Source: Methylococcaceae bacterium (GTDB lineage: Bacteria; Pseudomonadota; Gammaproteobacteria; Methylococcales; Methylomonadaceae). Taken from it: a stretch of 42,489 nt of DNA. Shown one piece after another: positions 9,470-17,498 of the stretch. How positions within the stretch are numbered: position 1 is the stretch's first letter; every line of letters starts with the position of its first letter. The stretch covers positions 1-42,489 of the forward strand of contig SPJM01000188.1 in NCBI GenBank assembly GCA_006844585.1, written 5' to 3'. The translations under genes were made by a program, and so were the position numbers. Under the pieces are notes generated by a model, which was not told the DNA's origin, searched no databases, and was given only the letters and a program-made list of their open reading frames with translations.

Positions 9470-11905
9470 CTAATCAACCCAAGGCCTGGCTTGTTTAATC
9501 GCCAATCTTCCTCGGCTACCGTCAAACGTTTCAGTGATTTTAAACTCAATATCTATCGCGAAATCATCATCGCCCTGATATAGCGATTTAAAATGATCAT
9601 GAATAATGGTCATATTAACGCGCAATTGTTCAATCTCCGATTCAGTCAAGGTATTTTCCGTACTCACCGGAGCGCCATAAACTGTTTCAACATTAGAATG
9701 ACGTATATAAAGTGTTTCCCAACTGAGCGTATTCAATGAATTCGGCAAATGGGTGACAATCAATTCATCGGGTATCGCGGTTTCAAAGCCATGTTCAGTT
9801 GCGATAGGTTCCGGATTGGTAATCGAAATTTCGCCATATTGAGCGTTAATATAATATCCTTCCCACCCCGGATTATAGATATTCTTGCTGATGGCGACCC
9901 CATTCACTTGTTCATCGCCGTAATTGGGATGCACCAATATGCCCATATATGTTTTCAAATGATCGATATTGTGCAAACGCCTTTCTTCAAACGCTCGTTC
10001 TGTCCATAAACTCGCCCAGATCTCTTTAACGCTTTTGATTAATTGCCCCTCTTTAGGTTTATGCGTCACCGAATCATATAAACCCGCGCCATTAAATCCA
10101 GGTAAATCTTCGTTATTAGTGCTGGAACGTAAACGCAGCTTTTGCGTGAACGGTTCGCCGGAAGGCTCCCAAAAAAGCCGAATAGTTTCCAGTTCATCGA
10201 TTATTGCTGTAGTCACTTCAGCGTCTTCGATTAAATTTCGTAGATCCGTCAGCTTGTCCGCTCGATAGTCGCGATCATTTTTAAACAGCTCCTGATTTAT
10301 TAATTCACTAACATATTGATACAGGTTTACACTGCCTTCCGTATCGCATAATTGACGCATATCATCGAAACATCGCGATAACTGCATAAATTGATCATAA
10401 AAATAAAAAGGAATCGCATATCCGCGCGGTGGAATATCAGCTGTTAATATTTTTCCCAATTCCGCTACATTAGCCGCTTTCACGCCGATACTGGTCCAAT
10501 CATCAAACCCCACGTCTGTCAATGGCCGGGGATGAATCACTGTTAAATCACTTCCCGGCGTTACCGTATTATCGGGAATCAAATCCGCCAACCATTGTAA
10601 AGCCTGTTGCTCAGTAGCTAAACTCAGATGCACGCCATTATCATCCACCTGATAATGCACCCATTGATTCAGCAAGGCGTTAATTTCCGGTTTGTCCGTT
10701 GCATCTTTAAGGTAGGCGTTCGGTGTATTATTTTGCTTAGCTTTTAAGTTAATATGCGACAACGGCGTTTGCGGCTCAATGGTAATAATCCCGCCAACAT
10801 GCCCCAATTCATTCGGCGCGTAATTGTAAATAGCAATCACGTCTTCCCCCGGCGCCCTGTCGCCTGGGTTGATAATTTTCAATATGCCATAGGCTTCACC
10901 GGTGTTGAGTACGGCTGAGTCCAGGTTTTTAAAAATATCATCGGTAGTGACAACCGCTATATGTTTTTGCGCAAAGCGCTCGGCAAACCCCTGTAGGGCG
11001 ATTTCATGGGTATCGCCAACCGGGTGATAAGCCAATTGATCAGCAGCAAAAGGCAATGCCGCTTGAATTCTACGATAGGCTAATTCAATCAATTGCTCAG
11101 GCACATTATCCGTCGGCCAAAATTCTATGGCATAAATACCTTTGCCTTGTTCAGAAACATAATCATCATAAGCGATAATCGAACCGGCTAGCATTGCACG
11201 GTCATCTCTAAAGTATGTTTCAGAAAAAAAACGGGAATTCCCTTGCCAATAATCAAATTCCTGATAATACCCTAACTGTTCACGCATAAAATCATAATGC
11301 AGTTTTGTTTGTTGGGTATTCATCAAGACCAGCACCGGCTGAGCGGAATCGACATTCAACAAGACAAATTTCACTTCTTGCGCGCCGAATATACTGGAAG
11401 CATTCACCGTTGACGCATTCTTTTCAAAAACTGAACGCGCTGAAATAAAAATATCGCCTGTTTGTTGATTCAACGGCCATTGATAAACCGCCGCACCCTG
11501 TACATCATTAAGTTGTTTCAGCTTAAATTGAATTGGATCGGAGCCGGGCGCCGCCTGCATTTCCAAAAAATAACCGGATGTTCCCGATTGCTCGCCGTCG
11601 CCAATGCATAAAGCTGGAATATTTAATGTCAGCTCATTAAAACTGAAGCTGCCTTGCTCCTTAGATGCCTCCGAAACAGTCGCCTCAGTTAACTGAAATG
11701 ATAAAAAAGGGTCAGCGCCCGTCAATTGAAATTGAGCATCAATTAACAGCCCCTCCCCTTCAACTGCGATGGCTGGGGCAATCAAACGACTTTGCCCGAT
11801 ATCATATCGAGTATGCTGCTCCGAACACATTTCCGCCTGGGCAAAGCCCCAAACTAAACTGCCAGTCATTAGGAAAGATAAAATACAACCGTGTTTAATT
11901 AACAT
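9470..11905 (-). CDS. Secreted PEP/pyruvate-binding (PPDK-like) protein
   Basis: 811 aa from the ATG at 11905, chosen because AAAGGAG lies 7-8 bases upstream and a Sec signal peptide (cleavage near GFAQAEM) then begins directly. An upstream in-frame start at 11941 would overlap the preceding gene and hide the signal. Two ~40-residue beta units sit at about 40-76 and 90-134. A swivelling phosphohistidine-like domain follows, with TPLSHINLKAKQNN and candidate His384. Then comes a pyruvate-phosphate-dikinase ATP-grasp domain: SIGVKAANVAELGK, LRLRSSTNNEDLPGFNGAG (RSSTNNED at 593-600) and the terminal IKQARPW. Known PPDK and PEP synthase are cytoplasmic, ATP-using enzymes, so an exported version is puzzling. 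It is the last gene of the seven-gene surface operon. The catalytic role is unknown. Confidence 0.82.
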   Translation of the reverse strand: MLIKHGCILSFLMTGSLVWGFAQAEMCSEQHTRYDIGQSRLIAPAIAVEGEGLLIDAQFQLTGADPFLSFQLTEATVSEASKEQGSFSFNELTLNIPALCIGDGEQSGTSGYFLEMQAAPGSDPIQFKLKQLNDVQGAAVYQWPLNQQTGDIFISARSVFEKNASTVNASSIFGAQEVKFVLLNVDSAQPVLVLMNTQQTKLHYDFMREQLGYYQEFDYWQGNSRFFSETYFRDDRAMLAGSIIAYDDYVSEQGKGIYAIEFWPTDNVPEQLIELAYRRIQAALPFAADQLAYHPVGDTHEIALQGFAERFAQKHIAVVTTDDIFKNLDSAVLNTGEAYGILKIINPGDRAPGEDVIAIYNYAPNELGHVGGIITIEPQTPLSHINLKAKQNNTPNAYLKDATDKPEINALLNQWVHYQVDDNGVHLSLATEQQALQWLADLIPDNTVTPGSDLTVIHPRPLTDVGFDDWTSIGVKAANVAELGKILTADIPPRGYAIPFYFYDQFMQLSRCFDDMRQLCDTEGSVNLYQYVSELINQELFKNDRDYRADKLTDLRNLIEDAEVTTAIIDELETIRLFWEPSGEPFTQKLRLRSSTNNEDLPGFNGAGLYDSVTHKPKEGQLIKSVKEIWASLWTERAFEERRLHNIDHLKTYMGILVHPNYGDEQVNGVAISKNIYNPGWEGYYINAQYGEISITNPEPIATEHGFETAIPDELIVTHLPNSLNTLSWETLYIRHSNVETVYGAPVSTENTLTESEIEQLRVNMTIIHDHFKSLYQGDDDFAIDIEFKITETFDGSRGRLAIKQARPWVD

Positions 11906-11937
11906 AATCTGAACTCCTTTATTTGGGAACGTGAATA

Positions 11938-13560
11938 TCATCCCCGTTCCTTAGCAGCCGTGGCGGAAGTTAATATAAATTCAAAACTTTGCTGATTGGG
12001 CAATAATTGTAAAACGACATTCAAATAAGTCTTCTGATTCGTAGCGGATATCAAAGCCAAACGCTTGATGCTTATCTGACCATTTTCGAGGCTAAAAACA
12101 GCCTGTTCAGTAACTTGATCGAGAATTTTTTCAACGCTGGATAAGCGTAGTACTAACCCCTCTTCTGTTACATGAAGATGAAACTGGACCTGATAAGAAC
12201 CCATTCCATCAACCCATAAATTATCAATCGATAAGGCAGAGACATCGCTATGATAAGCGGCATTTTCCTCACTCTGCCGATGATCAAAAATATACACGCC
12301 GCTTAACGAGGAAATAATCAATTGATCAGGACTCATTGCCGAGGCTAGACTAAATTGATCGTGAGCGGACAACTTTTGATTAACGATATTTCCGAGCAAG
12401 TCATCATGTTGCCTGACATCTACGCTAAACAAATAGCCTTGTCCACTATTAAAGCCATTGACATGAAGCTTATCAGAGCCTATGAATATGGATTGATCAG
12501 TCGCCGCCATGCTGACCCCAAAGTTTCCGCCGACATTTGCATTGACCGCAAAAAGCGCAATATCCTCTTCCCAAAGCCCTTTATTGCGCCGATAAAGATA
12601 AACCATGCCCGCGCGTAAAAAATCAAAGACATCTTTTTGTCTCACTGCAGCGGCAATCAGATCGCCCTTTATAATCAACTTTTCGCCTAAGTGATCGTTG
12701 GATTCTCGGATACTCGAGTTTAATCGTTGTTGAAAAATCCATTCGCCGTTTATATTTTCATAAACAAAAATGGCGCCGCTTTCAATCCCCGGATCAAAAA
12801 CTTCCCCTTTGCTGATTTGAAACCGAGCCTGGATTTGACTGTACTGCCGACGATTCGGGACTGCCGAATTATCAGCATCGGTATAAGGCGCGCCTATCGC
12901 CAGAGTGTTTCCATTAACGCCAATGGCCGCCCCAAAACGAGCGGCTTGCTGATCTTCCGGCTTTATCGTCAGCTGCAAACGCCAATTACCCGAAGGTTCG
13001 CGTACAAAACCATACACAACTCCTTGCTGATGACCGAGTGCGCCGACAAATAACATCCCCTCATGATAAGCAAGCGCGCTACCAAAACGACCGTCGTTAA
13101 ACGACTCAGGCGCTGTTAATTTAAAAGCTAAAAACCATTGCTGATTATCCAACTGATAAATATAGACAGCCCCGCTATCGCTTCCTTTTTCATCATCACG
13201 GTCAGCTGAGACAAACAAAAAATCATCCTGTAACAACAAGCTTGATGCAAAACCATCGCTGGGCTTATTACTGTTTAACTCGGTGAGTAAAGGCCAATGC
13301 TCCGCATTTTTGTATAGGTAAACACTGCCGCTAGCGCCGATGGTTCGGCTTTTAGCCGCCACCGCCAAAAAATCACGGCTTAAAGACAAGTCAGACCCGA
13401 ATAACTTATCGGCGACAGAAAGCGGCTTCAGTAAACGGCTTTCATGCAACTGCGATAAGTCCAGATTATCAACCGCATGAACAGTCTGAAACGATAGACT
13501 CAAGCAGAATATAAATAATAGTTTGATTCGATTCAGAGACTTAAACTTGTCAGCATTCAT
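11938..13560 (-). CDS. Exported FG-GAP/integrin-type beta-propeller protein
   Basis: 540 aa with a signal peptide ending near QTVHAVD. The body is a row of FG-GAP-like blades with the pattern G-x-x-F-G-x-x-(hydrophobic), a measured value, then GAVYIY or GSVYLYK: for example SVADKLFGSDLSLSRDFLAV, DGRFGSALAYHEGMLFVGA and AARFGAAIGVNGNTLAIGAP. Six or seven blades can be counted, enough for one propeller. The C-terminal ~100 residues hold two copies (about 442-479 and 494-533) of the short beta unit shared with neighbouring proteins. There is no clear ribosome site before the ATG. It lies between the pentaheme cytochrome gene and the PPDK-like gene, all in the same direction. Probably a periplasmic or surface binding scaffold; the ligand is unknown. 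Confidence 0.8.
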   Translation of the reverse strand: MNADKFKSLNRIKLLFIFCLSLSFQTVHAVDNLDLSQLHESRLLKPLSVADKLFGSDLSLSRDFLAVAAKSRTIGASGSVYLYKNAEHWPLLTELNSNKPSDGFASSLLLQDDFLFVSADRDDEKGSDSGAVYIYQLDNQQWFLAFKLTAPESFNDGRFGSALAYHEGMLFVGALGHQQGVVYGFVREPSGNWRLQLTIKPEDQQAARFGAAIGVNGNTLAIGAPYTDADNSAVPNRRQYSQIQARFQISKGEVFDPGIESGAIFVYENINGEWIFQQRLNSSIRESNDHLGEKLIIKGDLIAAAVRQKDVFDFLRAGMVYLYRRNKGLWEEDIALFAVNANVGGNFGVSMAATDQSIFIGSDKLHVNGFNSGQGYLFSVDVRQHDDLLGNIVNQKLSAHDQFSLASAMSPDQLIISSLSGVYIFDHRQSEENAAYHSDVSALSIDNLWVDGMGSYQVQFHLHVTEEGLVLRLSSVEKILDQVTEQAVFSLENGQISIKRLALISATNQKTYLNVVLQLLPNQQSFEFILTSATAAKERG

Positions 13561-13639
13561 GTTTAAAAATTGTTTTTTGAATTCCGGCGATGGCTTTTAG
13601 GTGGGATGTTTTCGCAGAAAAATAGTTATCCAAGCAACC

Positions 13640-15541
13640 TTAGTTCTTAATTTTCGTTTCAATCGCCATCATTGAGGCGTATCGATAGTCAGAGGCATAA
13701 AACATTTGCTTAAACCGGCTGACTTCTTCCGCCTGAACACTGAATAAATCTTGAGCATGAGCATGACCCAGCGTTTGATAAACTAACTCTGCTTTCAGGG
13801 TATAGCTTTCGCCTGATAACCCCGCAATCTTGTATTTAACCGTATCGCCGCCGCCCTGAAAATCAACATCATGCTTCGCCTCGCCCTTAACCTGAATTTT
13901 ATCCGGCGCGCTGTCTTTGTCAAAACCCGACGGTAAAATTCGGTTATCTTTACGATATTGTTTAGCTCTAAATAAGGTATAAGTGATGTTATTTTGGTAA
14001 TCTTCCATCACCGCCTCATACACTTGCACTTTGTCCTCACTATCAATCAACGGGTAATGCGGTTCATGGCGTGTATTATCTTGATCCGAATCAAGCCCGG
14101 CGACACTGCCATCCGCATTCATTTTGCCGGATTCAAAAACCACTTGATTTTGATTATCCAATACAGTGACATGTAAAATGACTCTTCTTGACGGATAGCC
14201 GCTAGGTAACTTATGCCCGGTCTTACTGGTAATGCGTACTGAAAATTGCAATTCATCATTGCTTTTTTCGACATCTTCAAAGCTCAGCTCCGCCGCCTTG
14301 GACAACAATTTTCCAGCATTGGCAATGCTTTTTGAAAAATCGAGAGGCGTCACCCCTAATTTCTTACGATTATTTTGTAATATCGACAACATTAATTGAT
14401 TGCTGCCCAAGAAAGCATGCCTAGCGAAATTATCTCGTTCCGTGGTCAGATTCCTTGGTTGAGAAGCGATGATAACGCCGTTAACCCTTTCCATATGGCA
14501 ATCCTGACAACTTTTGCTATCGACAAACTCACTGTTTAACCATTCGCTGTAAGGCGATTGTTCAGGGAATTCATCTTCTTTGCCTTGACTTAAAATATTG
14601 CCATTTTCATCGGTATACGGCGTCGTCAACTCATGACAACTGGCGCAAACTTCAGAAGATTTAATATGTTCGCTGAATATCGGCGTATAACCGACAAAGG
14701 TTTCCATGGGCGTGGTGCTAACATTTTCATACGGCCCATAAATAATACCTTCCGATTCAACTTGAAAATTCCCGGAAAACCCCGCTTCCGTTCCGAAAGG
14801 AGAGGCCGGTGAAATTTGATGGCATAGCGAACAGCTGACCCCATTCATAGCCAAATTAAAGTAAGGATTATCCTCGTTTAAAATCCCATCGCCAAAAACA
14901 GCTTGAATCGGCGCATTGGCTTTACGCGCTTCCTCATTCGCCATCGGGGCGTGACACCGCGTACAAGTATCATGTATTTCGTTTTCCAAGGCCGGGGTGC
15001 GGATTAATTCGGTTTTGAGTTTGGCCTGCCAGAAAGGATCCCGGGTGGAGTTAGCCATCATCGTGGTATTCCAATCACTGATGATGGAAACATCATTCTG
15101 GTCTTCATCCTTCAAACCGTTATGACATTGCATGCATAGCGAAGAACCGCGAAAGTGATTGGACCTGAAAGAGCGGTTTTCGCGAGGTAAGTTTACCGCC
15201 TCCGCTAAATTATTTAATTGAAACAAATCCTCGCTCAAATAACTCACATCGGCGGCCAAAAAATTGCCGAAAACCAAAATATTAGATAAATGAAAATTCA
15301 ATCCCGAATAAAGCGGAACAATTTGCTCCGCATCAATTTCCTTCGACTGCAAAGTAACAGCGGATAATTTCAATTTATCCGGCGGTTGATAATTGAACTC
15401 GACGTTATAGTATTGATTTTGTAATTCGACAAAAGGTATTTTTAACAAGTTGTCTTTGTCATGATATACCGCATCGCTAAAAACCAGCGTTGAAAACAAA
15501 AAAAACAACATCCCTGATAAAACGGTGAAATAGTTTTTCAT
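13640..15541 (-). CDS. Exported pentaheme cytochrome c
   Basis: 633 aa from the ATG at 15541, chosen for the AAGGGA ribosome site 6-8 bases upstream and the signal peptide that starts there (cleavage near LVFSDAV). Five CxxCH heme motifs are visible: CMQCH (136-140), CTRCH (193-197), CSLCH (237-241), CASCH (299-303) and CQDCH (345-349). The N-terminal ~115 residues carry two copies of the shared beta unit. After the heme region comes a beta domain with TGHKLPSGYPSRRV (441-454), a block often found in surface multiheme cytochromes. Methylococcus capsulatus is known to expose copper-responsive multiheme cytochromes on its surface, so a surface electron-transfer role in copper reduction is plausible but inferred. 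Confidence 0.88.
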   Translation of the reverse strand: MKNYFTVLSGMLFFLFSTLVFSDAVYHDKDNLLKIPFVELQNQYYNVEFNYQPPDKLKLSAVTLQSKEIDAEQIVPLYSGLNFHLSNILVFGNFLAADVSYLSEDLFQLNNLAEAVNLPRENRSFRSNHFRGSSLCMQCHNGLKDEDQNDVSIISDWNTTMMANSTRDPFWQAKLKTELIRTPALENEIHDTCTRCHAPMANEEARKANAPIQAVFGDGILNEDNPYFNLAMNGVSCSLCHQISPASPFGTEAGFSGNFQVESEGIIYGPYENVSTTPMETFVGYTPIFSEHIKSSEVCASCHELTTPYTDENGNILSQGKEDEFPEQSPYSEWLNSEFVDSKSCQDCHMERVNGVIIASQPRNLTTERDNFARHAFLGSNQLMLSILQNNRKKLGVTPLDFSKSIANAGKLLSKAAELSFEDVEKSNDELQFSVRITSKTGHKLPSGYPSRRVILHVTVLDNQNQVVFESGKMNADGSVAGLDSDQDNTRHEPHYPLIDSEDKVQVYEAVMEDYQNNITYTLFRAKQYRKDNRILPSGFDKDSAPDKIQVKGEAKHDVDFQGGGDTVKYKIAGLSGESYTLKAELVYQTLGHAHAQDLFSVQAEEVSRFKQMFYASDYRYASMMAIETKIKN

Positions 15542-15609
15542 GACAATCCCTTGAATAAAAAATTTTTTGTTACTACTCACCCGTAACGAAGGCAAGCGTC
15601 TGTTATTGT

Positions 15610-16587
15610 TTACATCATCATTTCGTCAGCAGCATAAGCGGCAAATTCCACCAAACCGGTATTGCCTCCGGTGCTTGTCGCCACATCCAGTTTCACAGAA
15701 GTGGTAATGCGATCAATCATAAAAGAATGCGCCTGTTGTGTATCCGGTAAAGTAAAAGGCCCCAATACTTCGCCGTTATCAATCGTAATGGTAAAACTAT
15801 TAATAATAGCCGTGCCGTTAGACATGGCGCGCGACCAAACTTCTATCACACCAATGTGCTCGGTCTGCGGCAGAGTCACCTCCAAAAACGCATTATCCCC
15901 ATCGCCAGATGAAGACCAGGCGCTGCCGGATGAACCATCCAAAGCGGAATTTGCGCCCCAGGTTTGATCATTGGCTGCGCCGCCGAAATTACTGCTCACT
16001 GCGGTCACGGTTGCGCCGTTATTCAGCGATAATAAATTGGGATCAGATAAAGCGGCAGCGCTCGTATTAAAAGTGCGTAACGGCGACCAATAAAAATTAC
16101 CTTGTTGATCCGATCCTTGCACCCGATAATAATAAAGTGTATTAGCTTCCAAACCAATTAATACAGGGTTATGGTCGATAATGGCGCCGCCGTTCATATT
16201 CGGGTCAGTCGCCGCCGACCCCAAATCCATTGTTTTACCGTAAACCACTGTACAGGCCAACGGAATGCCGGACACAAAAGTTAACCGCGCCGAATTTGCC
16301 GTAATATCGACAATCTCAGGTTCACCCTGCTCGGTTGTCACTTTACTTAGCGGAAAATATTGCGGCGGCACATCCGTAGGCGGAATTTGAGCGAATTCCT
16401 TCACTTCAAAGGCGATGCCGTCGGCGCTGCTTTTAAAAGCCAAATCGGCCCATAAGTAATTATTCTGAAATTTAATGACCGGAATATGCAAATCCAGCGA
16501 TTCGTTAATTTCAGCATGCTCCGCAGACGCCATAGAAGCGTATGAACTCGCAACAGCAACGACAAATGAAATGAATTGTTTTTTCAT
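15610..16587 (-). CDS. Exported fibronectin-III/discoidin-like protein
   Basis: 325 aa with a signal peptide (cleavage near SMASAEH). Residues about 30-68 are one copy of the shared beta unit (SLDLHIPVIKFQNNYLWADL). Residues about 90-175 form a fibronectin-III/purple-acid-phosphatase-N-like domain: ITANSARLTFVSGIPLACTV, then LIGLEANTLYYYRVQGSD. Residues about 180-320 look like an F5/8 type C (discoidin) jelly roll: GANSALDGSSGSAWSSSGDG, FLEVTLPQTEHIGVIEVWSR. The protein ends in the odd tail DEMMM. It is only 4 bp from the preceding gene stop, so translation is probably coupled. It looks like a binding or adhesion module for the cell surface; no catalytic motif is visible. Confidence 0.75.
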   Translation of the reverse strand: MKKQFISFVVAVASSYASMASAEHAEINESLDLHIPVIKFQNNYLWADLAFKSSADGIAFEVKEFAQIPPTDVPPQYFPLSKVTTEQGEPEIVDITANSARLTFVSGIPLACTVVYGKTMDLGSAATDPNMNGGAIIDHNPVLIGLEANTLYYYRVQGSDQQGNFYWSPLRTFNTSAAALSDPNLLSLNNGATVTAVSSNFGGAANDQTWGANSALDGSSGSAWSSSGDGDNAFLEVTLPQTEHIGVIEVWSRAMSNGTAIINSFTITIDNGEVLGPFTLPDTQQAHSFMIDRITTSVKLDVATSTGGNTGLVEFAAYAADEMMM

Positions 16588-16591
16588 GGCG

Positions 16592-17452
16592 CTACAATCC
16601 CAACTGACTCAATAAATCATCCAATCCGCCGACTTCAGTCAAACCATTAAACATTGGCCCGTAAAGATAAACCATACCGTTTTGCACGCCGACATAGGTA
16701 TCCGTTTCCGGATAATAGCGAATGTAATAGCCGAATGCGGTAAAAGATTCTTGTTGAGATGAAAAAATGTCTTTAACATTGTTTTCCGCCCAATCGAATA
16801 ATTGATCAGCTTTAATCAGCTCATTGATGGCGTCAACGCCATTGCCGCCAGAGCCGCCGTCTTCGCCGTCAAACTCCACCATTAAAATGATCTGGTTATC
16901 ATAACCGGTATGACTTTCCGGATTAGTACAGCTGGGCATACTGCCCATGCTCACGTAATGACACATAGAACCGTTTAAATCCACCCAGATATTATTTTCA
17001 TCATAACTGACCAAGCGAGGATTAAAGCCAAAGGGCGAAAAGCTGGAATCTACCGTGACATTTTTTATGGCGGGTAGATTGTTGGCGATATCGCTGATAT
17101 GAATGCCCACCGAACTCCCGTACATATATTCGTAATGCAATAGTTGTTTAGTAATACTGGTGTAAGTTAAGGTGATTTTATTGCCTTCAAAATCTATATC
17201 CCACAATTCATACTCATTGCCCGTGCTGGAATGAAAATCACTCAGGTCAGGTGAAATATCATCGCTGGCGAACGTCGATATGCTGTCTTTGACAAAAAAT
17301 TTATCGCCGCCCTGCCCGGGTGAATTTTTGCTCCATAACTCCCAATTAACTTGTACGTTTAAATTGTGAAAACCTTCACCCGCCCATAAAGGTTGAGCTG
17401 ATAAGCCAAATAACAAAGGTAAAAAGGTAATATTTTTTAACTTGCTTAACAT
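16592..17452 (-). CDS. Small secreted protein with C-terminal repeat-type surface domain
   Basis: 286 aa. A good ribosome site (AGGAG, 6 bases before ATG) and a signal peptide (cleavage near QPLWAGE) fix the start. The N-terminal ~195 residues are beta-rich and unrecognised, with two Cys (MCHYVSMGSMPSC) flanked by His and Met, which could bind metal or form a disulfide. A Gly-rich linker (DGEDGGSGGNG) leads to a C-terminal ~75-residue module: ADQLFDWAENNVKDIF, FGYYIRYYPETDTYVGVQNG, VYLYGPMFNG, VGGLDDLL. That module recurs at the C-termini of many secreted bacterial proteins and has no assigned function. It lies 47 bp downstream of the copper-receptor gene in the same operon. Confidence 0.72.
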   Translation of the reverse strand: MLSKLKNITFLPLLFGLSAQPLWAGEGFHNLNVQVNWELWSKNSPGQGGDKFFVKDSISTFASDDISPDLSDFHSSTGNEYELWDIDFEGNKITLTYTSITKQLLHYEYMYGSSVGIHISDIANNLPAIKNVTVDSSFSPFGFNPRLVSYDENNIWVDLNGSMCHYVSMGSMPSCTNPESHTGYDNQIILMVEFDGEDGGSGGNGVDAINELIKADQLFDWAENNVKDIFSSQQESFTAFGYYIRYYPETDTYVGVQNGMVYLYGPMFNGLTEVGGLDDLLSQLGL

Positions 17453-17498
17453 TTAATACTCCTGCGCCGCATTGTGTTTGTTAACGACAATAAAATAA

